From: Phalacrocorax aristotelis
Lineage: Eukaryota > Chordata > Aves > Suliformes > Phalacrocoracidae
NCBI RefSeq assembly: GCF_949628215.1
Contig: NC_134276.1
Coordinates: 12,055,690-12,119,689 of the forward strand
Direction of reading: 5' to 3'
DNA: 64,000 nucleotides
Shown one piece after another: positions 1-15,110 of the stretch (within the stretch, counting starts at the first letter, position 1; each line of letters opens with the position of its first letter). Under the pieces are notes generated by a model. That model made no database searches, was not told the DNA's origin, and saw nothing but the letters and a program-made list of their open reading frames with translations. Both the position numbers and the translations under genes were made by a program.

Positions 1-2279
1 GCTATTTTCATAATTCTGAGGACTTGGATGTAGCAAGTAATCTGTATTAGAAACAAAAAGCCACGGATCTCTGCATCTGGGAAGGCATTGTTAAACAGAG
101 ATGAGGTGACAGTATTTTTGGCGCATAGAACAGTGCAGTGTAATCCTATCTGCCCTGAATGCAGCAGAGAAACAGAATTCCGTTAAGAAGAACAAAAAGG
201 CAAGCCCTTTTGCTCCATGAACAGGTGGATAAACAACCCGCATTCTTCTTTGTAGATAAAGAACCAGCATCAAGACAACTTTTGCAACAGGCAGTCCAGT
301 GAAGAAATACCACGAATGTTTACTGAAAGAATAAGAAAAACAAACATGTAATTTCTGTCACTGCATGAATTCAATTCCTAGGGGAGGCTGTAAGAGAAGA
401 GTGTGCCATTCGCCATCTACACAGCTACAGATGATCTTGTGCATAAATGCAGTAAACCATAACACGTAGCATATGACTTGATATTATGTGTTTGCTCAGC
501 CATTTTCTTAAAAAATAATTTTCTCAGCCATTCCTGACAAGACTCCTTTGGATACAAAACATTTATCTTTCCAGTGTATTTACAGAAATTCAGTCAGTGT
601 CTAAGTAGCTATGCTAAATAAATAAATAAAAATAAACAAGTCACTGGTGTCAGAGTTCCTAAAAATTCACATCCTGCCCTCCCACACCAACCCCAAGCGT
701 CTGGCATCTGCAAGAAGGTGCAGCAATATGAATCTGGTGTGAAAATAACATTTCTGTTTTCCAGTACAGCTGCATTGGGGTCACAAGCCCACCGAGACCT
801 GGACTGTCACTGCTAACTCACACCACAAGCCAAACTGTCACCAGAGGGTAGCAGTGCTCATCCTCTGAGCTGACAATGACCTAGATGGGAAACACTTTTC
901 CTACGATCCAGCGTGCAGTCTGGTTGTGACTTCTCCTGTTCAAACTACCAAGTTCCCAACACTGTCACTCTGTGACACTATAAACGTGTTCGAAACAGAT
1001 CCCCAAGACACACGCCAGGCAGAATGCCAGCAAGTCCAAAGCCTGATGTTACAGTTCTGTAATGCAAACAGGAGAGTTGAGGGACTGTCACTGCTTTTCC
1101 TTATAAATCTACTGTCGTTAAAACTTTGGCACTGAAAATTCAGTCCAGGCTAAACATTGGCAGGCATAAAATCCATGCCCACAGCAATAACTGATCGCTA
1201 AATCTAAACCCACAAAAATCACAAAGGCAAGGAATAAGCCTGGGGCAGCAGGGGCACGTGTGTACCCACGTGTGCATGCACTGGAGAGGGGAACAATGGA
1301 GAGCAACTGACAGAAAAGCTGAAAGAATAGCTCCCAGGATACCAGGAAAACATCTAGAAACAACATTTGTACTTCCTGACCACAAGACGATCTGTGTATG
1401 CTGGTCTCAAACTACTTGTGAAACAGTTTGTTTCTTCAGAAGGCACAAAGGGAAATCTCCCTCTTCTGGCTCTCGATACAGAACTACCTGCAATAGGAGA
1501 AAGTAACATGGGTGGGTACCAGCACTCCTGAAACCCTCCTGAGACAGTCCTGCAGGGGAGAATGGACAGCACTGCACCCACAGTAGCACTTAGCATTTTA
1601 TTTATGAAGTAACTTGGAGGTCTTGGCAGATTTAAAGCAAGCTGGATCCAATGCCAGAGCACGCTGGACGAGGGGTTCAGATCTCAAACACACACCCCCT
1701 CCCCTCAGGGCTTGTCTGAAGTTCTGGTTTTTCAAGCTTTTCTTGGCAGGATGGTTTTCTAGTAGGAGGCTGAGGAAAGCCTGCTGGCACCATGCCTGAA
1801 TCTCCCTGCTTGTACACGTGCCAGGGAAGGACTGCATGACACTGGGGAGTAACTAAATCACACAGAAATCAACCCAAATACAGTCACTGAAGTGGGTGTC
1901 TGTGTTACTCCCTTCCTTGCTTGTTTTCCATGTGGGGCAGGTGTCTTAGAGCTTGTGCAGTGCTGCAGCTTGGCAGATTTCATTCCCACCTCTGTTGCCT
2001 TCTATACACTCTTGTTTGAACCAGGTAATCAAGTTACCAGTGAATGAAAAATAAAAACCCTCTACCTTACATGGGAACAGCACCATAGGTTTAGGCTAGA
2101 GCTGTTCCTCCGGCAGCCAGAAATCTGCGCCTTTCACAAATTCCTTTCAAATTACAGAAATGTTCTCACCACTAGCGCAACAACAATGCAATCAGGACAC
2201 CTTTTTTTTGGGGGGGAAGGGAAGAACTGAGACTTGCTACACAGGATGGGTGGGGAGAGTTTTTTCTTCCTATCACCGG

Positions 2280-2560
2280 CCTCATTAAAATCTCATTCTG
2301 TTTACTTCCCAGCTTAAACCTGAAGTCTTATTACATTTCGCTAAACAATCCCACATTATAACAAAGCAGCAGGCTTTCCTGCCATGATTGATAGACTCTG
2401 CTTGCAGTTATTTAAGGAGAAGGCACATAATTACATACAGCTGGATTAGGCTGATCAAATCCCTGTTAGTGTCTGTCAATATACACATAATAAGACAATG
2501 TGACATTAATGTAAACTAATTTAATTGCAGAAAGTTTAATTAAGACTTAATAAAATTACA
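2280..2560. other. candidate conserved non-coding element (TAAT-rich)
   Basis: This non-repetitive AT-rich block contains several homeodomain-type TAAT cores, including the palindrome TTAATTAA at 2536-2543. It has no reading frame and no transposon signature. I infer possible enhancer function from texture only; conservation was not tested. Confidence 0.2.
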
Positions 2561-5500
2561 GGGACAGAAAGAAAAAAGTTTTGCAGTCTAACCAAAGGGA
2601 GTTTCCCAGCAAAGCCACCCTCTGAACACAAGCCTGGTTTTGGCTAATCAGTTCTGCACCGCTGGTTCTTGCGCCACCTATTTATGTACTCCTGTTTACA
2701 GTCCTACTGCCAGGACCTTCCACCAGCTCAAAAACTCAGAAGCAAAAGCAAATGCTATGGAGCTGTGCGCATAATGAAGTTCATTACCAGCAAGCCCAGG
2801 CAGTCAGAGGAGGATGTCTCAGAAGTTCCTCTACAACGTTCAGCAAAAGCTATCGATCAGTACCACAGTTCAATCACCATGAAGTACAAGTGACCTTCTT
2901 TTAAAGCACTTATTAACACCAAAACATTACATCTCCTGGCGTAACAGTATTCATATTCATATTCTCATTTATTCCTGTACAGTCTTCCGTTCCACTTGGG
3001 TTGTTTTTAGAGCAACGCACTGTATTCACAGTGCTCTCAGAGCATCACCAATGATACACAATCATGAATTAACCCCAGTAAGGTCACCACAAGATACCAG
3101 CTTCATTCCGTACTGAACAGATCCAAACTTTCCCAAGGACAGTCATGCTTGTGCACTGCCTATGTCGTCTTTTTCAAGCAACTCCATACAGATGCAACTG
3201 AATTCCTAACCGCAAGTAAAATATATTAAATGGTTGGTGTAGCAAACAAGCCGCTTTAGCTTACGTAAGCCCACACATGCAACGCCAGGGAGATCTGGGC
3301 ATGGATGCCAGGAGTCCTGTTGTCTGCACACGTTCCCTTTCCCCCATCACTCTGCGGTAAGGACTCTACCTGTTCAGTGTGTGCACGGGTGTCATCACCG
3401 TTTCTAACCTAGATGCCTTAGCCATTTGTTCGCCAGGCATTTTCCAAGAGAATAAGTGAGATGAGAAGGGTGCAGGAGTGACATTGTGCCACCACAGACC
3501 TCCTCTCCACCAACAAGTGTGCTGGAGTTTTACTGCATTAAAAAGTAGGATTTCGGATCTCACGCAGGGCAATTCACAGCTCCCCAAAGCACCAATCTTC
3601 CCACGCTACGATTTCCTAGAATGTTCCCTGCCAAATTAAATCAATTTGAGTATCTCATTACAGAAAAAAACACTGCAGGTTTTGATTCATTTTTAATAGT
3701 CTCTGCCAGTTGAGCCTGCTGCTCTGATCCGGTTTACTCAACGATTTGTTAGCTGCTCTGCTCAGCCACCTCTCTGCGGAGGCCCTACAGTGCTTCAAGA
3801 ATTTTAGAAAATGCTGAATGATGCACAGGATCCTCACCAAAAGCCTTATCCAAAAAGGCAGCAAAATCTCTGCGTAAGCCCATTTCCCAAACATGAACAT
3901 TTCCTGCAGAATTAGCTTTTGTCGTCTGGGGGAAGGGGAAAAGGGAAACAAGGGAAAACCTAAGAAACGTAAGTGCTAGAAAGGACTACAGTACAATCTC
4001 CTGGAAAATATATTAAAATTCAATACTGTATTAAAACTGTCCAAAGAAATTAAGCCCTCCCCTGTTCAATCACATCCCTCCGAAGCTCTTGGACAGTCTC
4101 TCCATGCTAGGGACAAATCACTGTTAGATAACCTTTTCTGAACAAGTCTATCACTCATCCTATTTAATGTTCCGTTTCCTTTGGCAGCACAGCTATTCCA
4201 GTCACCCTTCTAAGCCAGAGCCTTTGGTAATTTTTCTTTTCTGTTCCACTGCAATTCTTCAAAGCATCATAAAGGCAAATTTAATAAGCACCTCAATTTG
4301 TATTGCTTTCTATTTATAATACTGCAAGCACCTGCTGCTGCTGAGATCTAAGCAGGTATCTTTCTTACTTTGTGTAGATTAATTCAGATTAATCTTAATA
4401 GTTTCATATTTTAAAGCAATTTCAAGAAACACTGCTCCAAGCTGTTGGGTGGGTTGGTTGGTTGGTTATTTTTGGTCTTTGGGAGATTTTTTTGTCTTTA
4501 GGGCTTTTTTTTGTTGGTTTTGTGGTACAGTTGGTTCTCCCCCCATCTCCCATTTTTATTAAGATGCTGCTGACCAGCTCTTAAAAATATGACTCATTTT
4601 GCTTCATCGTTCACACCAGCTGAATTCGATAGTATGTGTTCTGGCATATTCAGTAGATGCCTCTTGTCGATGCAGCAGCAGGCACCCAGCAATCCAACCA
4701 CATCAAGCTGTACCTTGAACCGTAAGAATGGAAGTGAAGTCAGCGTTTGGGCCCAAGGACAGCTTGGGAACTGTGGGCGTACAGGAAAGGGGTGTTTAAA
4801 GGCGCCTGCCCATGATCCAGTAGACATAGGGTTTGGATCACGTATTATTTGACCTTCTCTCAAACCAGGGATATATTAGTTTCTAATCTTATCTAAGTGC
4901 CTGTGAACACCAAGTGACAGCTAAGGCTGCACAGTACAGAAGTTAAGTCCTACGTCTGACCTTTCAGAGGGGCTGAGGAATCATGTCCTTAGGCATCTCT
5001 CCAGAGTCTGTATTCCACAGCTTACAGACAGAATATTAATGCCCGCACCCTGGGCTGTGGACATCCTGGTATCTGCAACATCAACACCAACCGCTCTTGC
5101 TGTTATTTCATTTAACAAGACCACAGATAGGAAGTTTAATGCAGTGGGGGGAAGGAAAGAAAGAAGAAAAAAATTGTGATGCAGCACAAGTAGGTGAGAG
5201 AGATGATGAAACCCAGAGAGAAAGAGCAGGAAAGCCCCCTTAGTGTGCAAGAGAGGAAGGGAAACAAAAGGAAAGAAACCACTGCATGGAAGAAAAGCTG
5301 CATGGAAGTGAAAAAAAAAAAAAAGACTAAAAGAAGCGGATGGAAGAGTCAATCCATCGGAGAAGACTGACATCAATTATTGTTCTCATCTCTGCACCAT
5401 GTTTATTTACACTTAGTGGCTGACAAGCGAGGTTTGTGCTTCTCATCCATCTCCTACCTATGCATTTAGGTATGATACAGCACACTCCACCACCACCTGC

Positions 5501-8500
5501 CAGGAGACCTGAGAAGACTTCACAGGACATTATGAGGAAAATTTAATCTCAAGAGTGGCTCTCAATACCTCAGACCCCACAGAGGGATGCTGTGCTATTT
5601 GCCCTCTGCAAGATTTAATATGGGCCTTAAAGGGGTGGGATTTTAAGCACTCCCATTAAAACACACATCTTTCTCAACAAAAGAAAGTCTCGATGCTGTT
5701 TTTATTCAGCCTGATCTTGCCAAGATTTCTGTTAACTTCCTGAGAAAACCACACTCATAAATGCATAAAACCAAGCTTTCCAAACTGTTTTTGACTGCAC
5801 TTGTTGAAAAAAATAAGCAAATGAAAAGGCTCAGAGACACAGGAAAGCATTGTAAGGTACTCAGTATTACACCCTCCTCTTACTTATCTATCTACAACAA
5901 AAGCTCAATACAGCAATTAATTTGAGAATCCATAGGTTTTTAACTTTCTATTAACATGAGAGAGATGATACAGGTTTCCTCAGAAAATAAATGAGGCACA
6001 GGGACCTTGCGCATCATTTAAAAAGAGATGCCACCATATATCTTTTCAGCCTCTGGCTGCAGCTTCCAAATTACTGTCCCAAAACATCTGTAACCTTCAT
6101 GCATTCTCATCCTCTTCAACAATTACTTGTTATCACGTGAGGAGGATTTGAACTTTTGCAACAGCTATATTGAGTAAATCAGCTATAAACAGACATGCTA
6201 TAGATACTCCAAGCCAATAGCTAATTGTGATTTTTAGTCTTTCAAGCGAATAGAACAACTTAAGATGGCAAACATTGCTCTATCTACCCATCCATAAATT
6301 AGGAGTGACAATAGCAGATTATTACTCATTCACTCAGAGCGTTTGTTTGGCCCTGAGAGAACTGGCTTTATTCCAAGAGCTGGCAAACATTGGTTAATAT
6401 ACATGTAAATGTTTTATTTCTCTCAGAGTAGGCGATTTCACAAAATGAAATACCAAATTCAAGACGACCCTCGTTTTTCTGCTGATGCCTGTCTCAGATG
6501 CAGTGCTGCTGAAAGCCTTTGCAAGCTTTTTCACACCGAGTCAACAGGGGAAAAGCCACCTTTTCTTTTGAGAGTAAGACAATTTCACTGTGAAAACATG
6601 AAAGCTTTTATATAAATATTAATCATTGAAGTTGTCCTGGAGTTAAGTGGATGGAGACTGGCTTATACAAGGTTGCAGTACTGACTTGGTAATAGTGAGA
6701 TGTATGAAATGGTTTTGCAAACACTGCTCCAAACAGGCTGTTGTTCCTCAACACAAGAGCTGTGGTGCCAGAAGTGGATTCAGCGACCCCAGTGTTTAAT
6801 CTGAGAATATTGCAAGATAGCACTTCAAGAGTGAAGGAGGGGCATTTTGTCCTTTGAATTTCTAGTGCAAGTGTAAAGGAAAAGGAAAATGTTATTTTCC
6901 TCAAAAAGTGCCATGAATTGAAGTGGGAAGAAGAGGGGAGACTAAGAAAAGGGATGGAGGTTCAACACAGAAAGGCAAATAAACCAAGTATCTGGACAGC
7001 AAACCAGGCAGTGGTTTAACAGAGCCTCTTACTAACCAGTCCAGAACCCGAATATTCTAAATAAAGCCAAGTGTAACACACCCATACTCTTCAGCATGGG
7101 CTCTCCAAATCCCAAGAGAATCAAAAAGCATGTTCTGTGCATTTGGAGGTGAGGACAGTACACACCACCTCCAGCAGGACTCAGAGAACTATCTTTTTCC
7201 TACAAAGGGCTACAGAAATCAGAAGATATCTAGATCTACTTACTCCTCCTATGACACAGGCCATCAACCATTGCTTACCCCTCTGTCCAACAGAGAAGTG
7301 AGATTTTTTTTTTTTTTGGTGAATTAACTGAGCCTTGAAACTCCAACCACAAAGTGGATTTTTGAGAAAGGGAAGGGAGAAGCATAGCCTTTTATCTGCT
7401 GTACCATATGTGTCATCTCACTTTCCCTGAGGGCACGCTAAAGTTTCAGTCAACTGGGGATGCTAGCAACAGGTCAAATTTTTTCATAAACCTCTAGGCA
7501 GAAATGGTGCAATATTAATATATGTCAGAATAGCAAGTTTAGAATGAAATACAAAACAAGGTAGAAAACACTGGCTAAGATCACAGTAACTTGATGGAAC
7601 GCAAGAGCTAGAAGTGTACAGCACTTAAAAAAACCCAACCATCAGGACAGCTGCAGTCAAAACTCACCTCTTTCAAGTGAAAGGAAAGATGGAAGATGAG
7701 CAAACACTGATGGGAAGCAACAACTACCTACAGAAGAGACCTTCAAAAGATACCGGACTATGTACGTGTGGCAAGAGATAATGGTAAGTTCAGTTCCCAT
7801 CTGACAGCTTGCCTCATTTGCTACTACAGTTCTCCACAGGATTCAGCCAGGCCTCTCCATGGATGTGAGCATCTACAGATATGACACGCACAGCAGATCT
7901 GTATTTTATGGAGGTAAATACACCAAAGACTGCTAACATTAGAATTCCTCTTCCTCACATTCTCCATTTTAACAGGAGAACACTTTAGGCTTTACATGCT
8001 ATTACATTAACTGAAGCTACTTCTGAAATCTTTTTCATATTTACTTCCCAGAATTACATGATTTTTTTTTAACCTGCAGAAAATTACAGAGATGATTACT
8101 GCTAAAGTAAGCACACTTTCCAGTACTTGACAATACTTTGCTTCGAACCTTGAACCTAATGCTGCACTTTCCTGTGGTGCTTTCACACAACGCATACTCT
8201 CCCTCCCCTTGTATGCGACTGCTTACGTGACACACTTAGGTCTCATAAGGAACTCTCCTGAATGGAAGAGCAACACAACCGAACAGGACAGTGCCAGGTT
8301 CAGCACTGAAGAGGATTTTAAAATTTATTACAGGGTATCACTTCGACGCTCAATGTTACATGCGGCTGAAATGAATACACATGCCGGGCAGAACTGCAAG
8401 AGAAGGTGCCTCTATAGAAGGCGACAGCACTATTACCAGATAAGCTACCAGTTCGACATCACTGATTACCACACTGGACAGAGATTTTAACTCATCTAGA

Positions 8501-11500
8501 GAGCAGACAGCTAATCGGATTTCTTAATGGGCTTCTCTCAGTTTCACTAGGGCTGATGCATACTGCATAAAGGATTTGGAAAGAGATTTTTCCCCAAATA
8601 GCACATACTACTCTACTACAGCATTCTGTTATCATCTTGGCTTATGCTTATATAAAGTACCAGATGGAAAGCCAGAAGTTACACGAACAGTCACAGAGAG
8701 GTTAATCATTAAATTCAACCTATGCGAGGGCAGCAACAAAGCTGACCTCTTTAATAAATTGAGCTTGGATAAAGGTAGCATTGATTTTCCTAAAGAGGTT
8801 TCATTACTTAACTCCAGAGTTGTGATTTCTTTTGAGAGTGTGAAGTTAAGAGTTAATCCAAATTTACTATTTCTTTTCTACCCAAACAGAAACCAACCCA
8901 TTTGAAATGCAGAGAATATGACAGACCTCCCTCCCTTTCATTGTTCTCTCCCCTCTGAGAGAAAAATGAACTTCACAGGACTTCAAACCTCAGGGGAAAA
9001 AAATATCCATCAAAACCAAAAATCTTAAAAAACCCCAGCTCATCTTTATTCTACAAGCTTGTCTTCCAGCAATGAAAATCCAACGCATATTTTCTCCCAA
9101 CTACTTTTATCTCTTTATTGTTCTTAACGCTTTCCTAGAAAGGAGTTTCTTCAGCACACAAGTGAAAAACTTCAATTGGATGAAGGGACGGGGACTGTTT
9201 GGAGCTTCGTCAGTGAAAACTCGAGGGAAACATTTGAATACAGTACATGACCCTAGGTCTTTCTGCCATATCTTCTGCCTTCCAACTCTGATCTTCCCGT
9301 TCTAATTTTTAAAAAGTTATTTACATCAGAATCAACCAGCTGACTATGACAAGCTATATACCATGAAACAGAAGAGTTACTTCTTTATCTCCTTCAAGTA
9401 TGATCAGGATCATCCATAAAACCAGTGTGATCTGATTTCCAATTTCCCACAGGTACCTTTTAGTGAACCATGGCAATTATGCCCATGACAAATAGGGTGT
9501 CTTACAGACTTCGGGCTTTTCTAACTTCCTGAAATTACTGTTTTGACTCACTTGCATCTCTGGGAATGTGAAACTTACTTAGATAAGGTCTAAGAGAAAG
9601 TGAGGAAGATTAGAGAGACCAAGTTAATTAGGGGAAAAAAAAAAAAGAAAAAAGGGAAAAAACCAAACAAGTACACATCTTTTAGGAGAAAAGGGATTAA
9701 TGCCTTCCTCTCCTATTCAAAAGCCTTGCCTCTTTCACAGTTAAGCAAAGTTTCCCCAAAGAAGCCATCACTGATTGCATTCATTTGGAATTATGTAAAC
9801 AAGTGTTACAATATGAAATGGAAAGCCAGAAAAGGATATTAAATCACAAGATATATACATCCCAGAACTTTGTGTGTATCTCTTCGGAGAGCAGGAACAA
9901 AAAAAAATGGACATGAAAAAGAAATAAAAGTAGACAAGAATGTGGAACCTGAAAAGCTTTTTTGCTTAAGGTCCCTAATGTCTTAAGAATTTATTAAGAG
10001 ATTACATTAGAGCACCTGAATTTCAGAGAATTACTTCAGAGATGGCTCCTGTTGCAGCAGTTTCTGCTGGAATACTTTACTCTGGCTGCCAGCCAAATCT
10101 TTGCTATGCTGATGCCAAATAAATGATACCCAATTTCAAGGACAGATGCTGTTGTGTTGACACATAATTGATACGTTTATATTCAAGGCTCCCTGGAATT
10201 CTGTAACAGCAACACGTTATTTACAAGAAATACAACTGACAGCAGAATTCACAGGGACCTGCACATAGCTGATGCCGCTACACTGCTAGTATTGTGAGTC
10301 TGGAGGGAAGAGATCAGTCCGTAACCAGGGTGGTCAGGAACAGCAGAGACCACAAATTTCCCAGGGCAATGGAAAACACAGAGAGATGGCCCAGCAGTAA
10401 AAGTTAACTGGCTCAGCCAGAAACCAGCTTGCTCAGAGAAACAGGAAACCTGAAAGTTTTCAATACAAGTTGCATATCCCTCTCCTGCAGAGCTTGTAAC
10501 TGCGTAGGAGATGGAAGTCATAGAAACGCCACAGCATTGAAGTAACAGATATGTCCATAATCTCCTTCTCTCTTTGACTTCCTTGGTTTCCAGGCAGGAA
10601 ACAGATTAGCAACCTTTAAAAAATATATTTAGCAAAGGTATGTTCCAAAGAAAACGTTATATACCCCCTCCTTGCATGTTCACTCTCCTGTAGGTAACTT
10701 GAAATAAACTTTCATAAATAGTATTTATTTTGAATATATATTCACAAATAGAAAGCAACTCTATCCCTCCTTAAGCTTAACAAACCATCAGCATCTACTG
10801 TAATTCTTACAGGGGAAAAAAAAGCCAATGACATTACAATATATGCCTACAACCTAAATTGTTTTTGTTTTTAGTAACACAGCATCATATTACTTTCACA
10901 CAATGAATAAGAACATTCACAGAATGAAAATATTCAGAGAAAAATTCATACCCATTCATTTCACAAAAAAAAAAAAACAAAACCCAGCAACAGCTAAAAT
11001 TTGGCACAAAAGACAGCAGCAAATAAATGCCATATAGCAAAGTTTTCAGTCATTTGTCCAGATAGTATATGGTGCTCGGCAAACATGCAATGTACAATAT
11101 CCTGCCATGATGCCTCTTTTTAATTAAAGTAAGGTTAAGCTTAAAAATACTTTTGAATTGCATTATATGGGGATTATCAAATACATTTGAAGCTTGCAGA
11201 TGAAGAGGAATCACTAACTGGAAGTCTTTTCATCCCCTGAGAAACACATTTTGTTGACTCTCTGTTAAACTGTGGTTTAGAACACTGATCCCAGCCCGGA
11301 AAGTTTCCGCAGCTAAATATGCTTCTGCTGCTTGTGGGGCTTTATCTGGCTCTCAAATACTGTCTGTGCTTCTCTGCTAGTACCACAAGAAAGATTTCTT
11401 CCACCAGTCACCTCTTTCCTTACATTATACCAAAAAGGGACTGATGTTAATTCTTCAGACTCTGCACACTGCAGCTCTTTCCTTTAATTCTTCATCTCCT

Positions 11501-14500
11501 GTGCTTCTAAGGATTGCTAAGGCCAAAACTGTCAGAAGACCTCTCTTCACACTGAATTTCTCCTTCAGGAGTGCCCAGCACAGAGTACAAAGATAAAAGT
11601 TATACATGGGAAAAAATATGCATTTACCATCAAAGCTCATACCTCTCAAACTCCCAAACTGTCATTTAGTTCAGCAACATGGGATATGTAAAATATCCAG
11701 GTTTATATCCTTGCAAAAGCATGAAGTGGTTGAAAAGGTCAAGGGAGTGCATTAAACAGATAAGCTTTAGGAGCCAGTGGGTTCTTTTCACTGTTGTGAG
11801 AGGCACTGGAAAACCAATCTTTCCCAAGAAAACACATCATGATATTAAAAATGTAAACAGCACACAGGTACCTTCTTCCAAAAACCACACCAACAAAAAA
11901 AACCACCCCTCCCCCTGTCATGGTTTGAGCCCCACAGAAGTTTTTCAAAGCCACAAAGCACAGCTGCAAGTAACCTCCCACAGGCAGCTGGGCATCTCAG
12001 GAACATATACAGAGAAAGAAGGAGGGAACATGAAATAACAGCTAGGCCAGTCGTCAACAGCTTTGATTTACCAGAACCCGTCATGGGGCACAATGGGCTG
12101 GTACACCACAGGCAGACCCCATCTTCCTCACACCTGTTCAGAGAATATTAGATGCAAACCAGCTCCAGTTCAAAAGCCGCAGTGATTGGTTAGACTGGTG
12201 CTGTGCCTGAGCTAAAAAGGGCCAGTCTCTCAGCACTGCATTTTAAATTGAGCACAGCTCTGAAATAAGAAAGCTAGAAGGCTTACAGAGAAGATCCAAC
12301 TCCTGTCTAATTATTTGAGAGTGTGGGCAGAGAAGTGCAGGTCATGCTGCAAGGCACTGTACAGCTACACCCTATCTGTGTTAGGAGGGGCGTAATTAGT
12401 CCAGGAGGAGATCAATGTTAAGACATACAGATCAACTTGAATATTTCTGCTTGTTACTGAATTTGCTCCAAAGATTTATTCCTACAGGTTTCTTCGGGTG
12501 TTTGGAATTCCCATTGCTTCCCCTTAAGCACAAGCTAAATTTAATAACTTACTTTTTCTAAAAAATCATGATTTTCAATAATAATAACCCATCCTGTTAT
12601 TAAGAAAGGCAAGGATTTGAAAAGTCAAATGGATTCTCACTCCTACTTCAACTCTTGGCTTCTGCACTTTGTTCCATTTGGACACAGAACAGAAAGGTCT
12701 CACTTTCTCCCACTCAGGAAGGCAGTGCTATAACTGGAAGACATGGGAAAAACAATAAAATGGTTTTATACAAATATTTCCCTTCCTCTTCCCATTCTAT
12801 AATGTAATCCCAAAAAAATAAAAAGCAAAAGCATGTTTATTGGAGATTACTGTACAATGAATTAATATGCTAAATAGATTATGAACAGAAAGAAGTAAGT
12901 CAGCTTCAACTTTTAGAAAAGTAAGAGACTTAGAAATAGTTCAGGCAATCAGATTCCAGAGCAAATCTTACTTTTTCAGACACTGTTTCCTATCCTGTTA
13001 AATATTTCTCTTACCACTGCGGGAAAGGCTTAAACAATGGAGGGAAACTGGCTAAGGCTTGCTCTTCAGCTTGAAAGAATCTCAGTTCAGCAGCAAGAAC
13101 CAGCATCAGGATTTCTGAATAACGCTGTCAAACCCAAACATTTAAGCAAGAAGTTGACATGCAGCCCTTTCCTCCATGCTAAAATCCTTCACCGCAAGTA
13201 ACCCCAAGTCTCCAAGCCTTCAACATACTTCACGGATTATAACAATGTAACTACAAGCCACCCCTTTAAACAGTTACCAATTCAGTCAACCTGAATTTTT
13301 CTGATGCTATGCAGCATCACCACCTAAACCCCTCAAGCCACGTAAGACAGATGTTTATCCTTTGGTTTCTGTCCTAAACTATGCTGAATTGTATGCTCTC
13401 CCACCCAAACTGGCTGCACAGTGATGGCAGGTGTAGTGGGTTGATGGCACAGTAAGTGCGGTAGTTTCTAAGCAAACCTAAGTTCACAAAAACAAACAAC
13501 TACAGGTGAATTCCCTGAGCCTTTTTGTGCCACAGCTGCAGGCTCCGAGTCATATTTTATACTGGCACCAGTAAGGTCTAATAAAAGGCTCTGAGATCTT
13601 GGATCTTATTTGTACCGTGACAGCCATGAACATAAACTATGCATTTTTAGAACTAAAAGCTGTATCCTGCAGCTTCACCTGACCAATTCCTTATTTTTGT
13701 TACCCTTCTAATGGGGTGTCAAAGTCAAGCACAAGATAATTCATGACACAATGATGCTATATAAAGTGTAAGATGCTATTGACATCTAACTACCAGTAAG
13801 CAGCCATGCTAGGAGCAAACATTTTAGAGGCAAAGCACTTCAGTGAGTTTTAATAACAGATTTATACAACATACCTCACCCCCAGGCGTCATACTAAGCA
13901 CTGTACCATGGTCAGAGAGCTCGTTTCCAAACAAAACCAAACTAACATGGGGTGAAAAAGCAGCGAGACCGATTTATAAAGGCAGTCTGAGAAGGAGACA
14001 GATATACACCCTGAGGTTTGGTACACCCAGTCATGCTTATCCATACCTCTAGCATGATACGAAGTCCAAAATCAACATGGCCTGAACACAAGGGTTTTAT
14101 ATTTAGTAATAAATAAGGCTAAAGGAGCCTTATTAAAGACCCTCATCTAAGAGCCCATCTGAAGGCAGACAGTACTTCAAGCATTAAAAGCCCCTCCAGC
14201 CACCTGCTCCGATTTATTTTTTTTCCAAGTTTACCATCACACAGCCACAGCTCTTCAACTCTTTAACCATAGTATATCTTTACTCTTAATAAATTTTTTT
14301 AGAGATGCCTACAGCCAAAAAAAAAAAAAAAAATTAAAAAATCACAGTTACACAAGTGCTTGCAAACAAAAGTACCAAGGCAATACAAGTCCCAATCAAA
14401 ATGGCATAAGTAAATGTAAGGCCACATCATGCTGCAGTCCCCCCCATCCTACCAGCTCGTTTCAGCCTGGAGAAGTCATTTGTGCCTACGGCAGGGCAGG

Positions 14501-15034
14501 CCATGTTTCAACTTTTCATGTGACAAAGACAGAAACACATTGGTTTAGGCAGAAGCAGCTTTTGCACTGATGCTGCTCTTTATTTTCCACTCTTTTTGTG
14601 AAATACAGAGACAATTTCTGAGCAAAGCCTTTGGGGAAAGAGCTTTACTTCAAAATCACTAGTCCTCTGTCTAGCACAATAAGAGGAGAGAATGCAAATT
14701 AGTTTCAATAAAAGCAGCTGGCAATCAATAAGAAAGGGCTTGTCTCCAAGAGTAAAACTGGTTCCTCTAAGGATAAGAGTTGAAAGGGGAAAAATATAAG
14801 ATGATGAGTAAAGGAAGGACAAATGTAAACAACATGGGGGGGGGTGCACAGAAGGAGAAAAATCTAATGATGCAATTAAAAGAACATCAGACAAACTGAC
14901 AAAAAACAGCTGGGGTAAAAAGGAAAAGAAAAATACAGATAACTACAGTGTAAAGAAAAGGATCATTAGAAAAAGTCTAATGGAGAACATGGGCAATCCA
15001 AACAAGATAAAATAAAAATAATGAAAGGGAGCAG

Positions 15035-15110
15035 ATAAGAGGCTAGCTGGCACTAAGGCTTAAGGCACCAGTCATGAGTTCAGGTTCTAGCCTGGTTTGC
15101 AGGCATTGGT
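15035..15110 (+). repeat. possible tRNA-derived SINE head (weak)
   Basis: An A-box-like stretch (CTAAGGCTTAAGGCACCAG) is followed by a B-box-like GTTCAGGTTCTAGCC at the spacing seen in old tRNA-derived SINEs. No tail is recognisable. It may be chance. Confidence 0.2.

Noticed and set aside
3960..4200. Possible very old CR1/L3-like relic (AGTGCTAGAAAGGACTACAG...)
   Set aside because: The opening resembles a CR1-type antisense 3' end, but the following order of motifs could not be matched with confidence.
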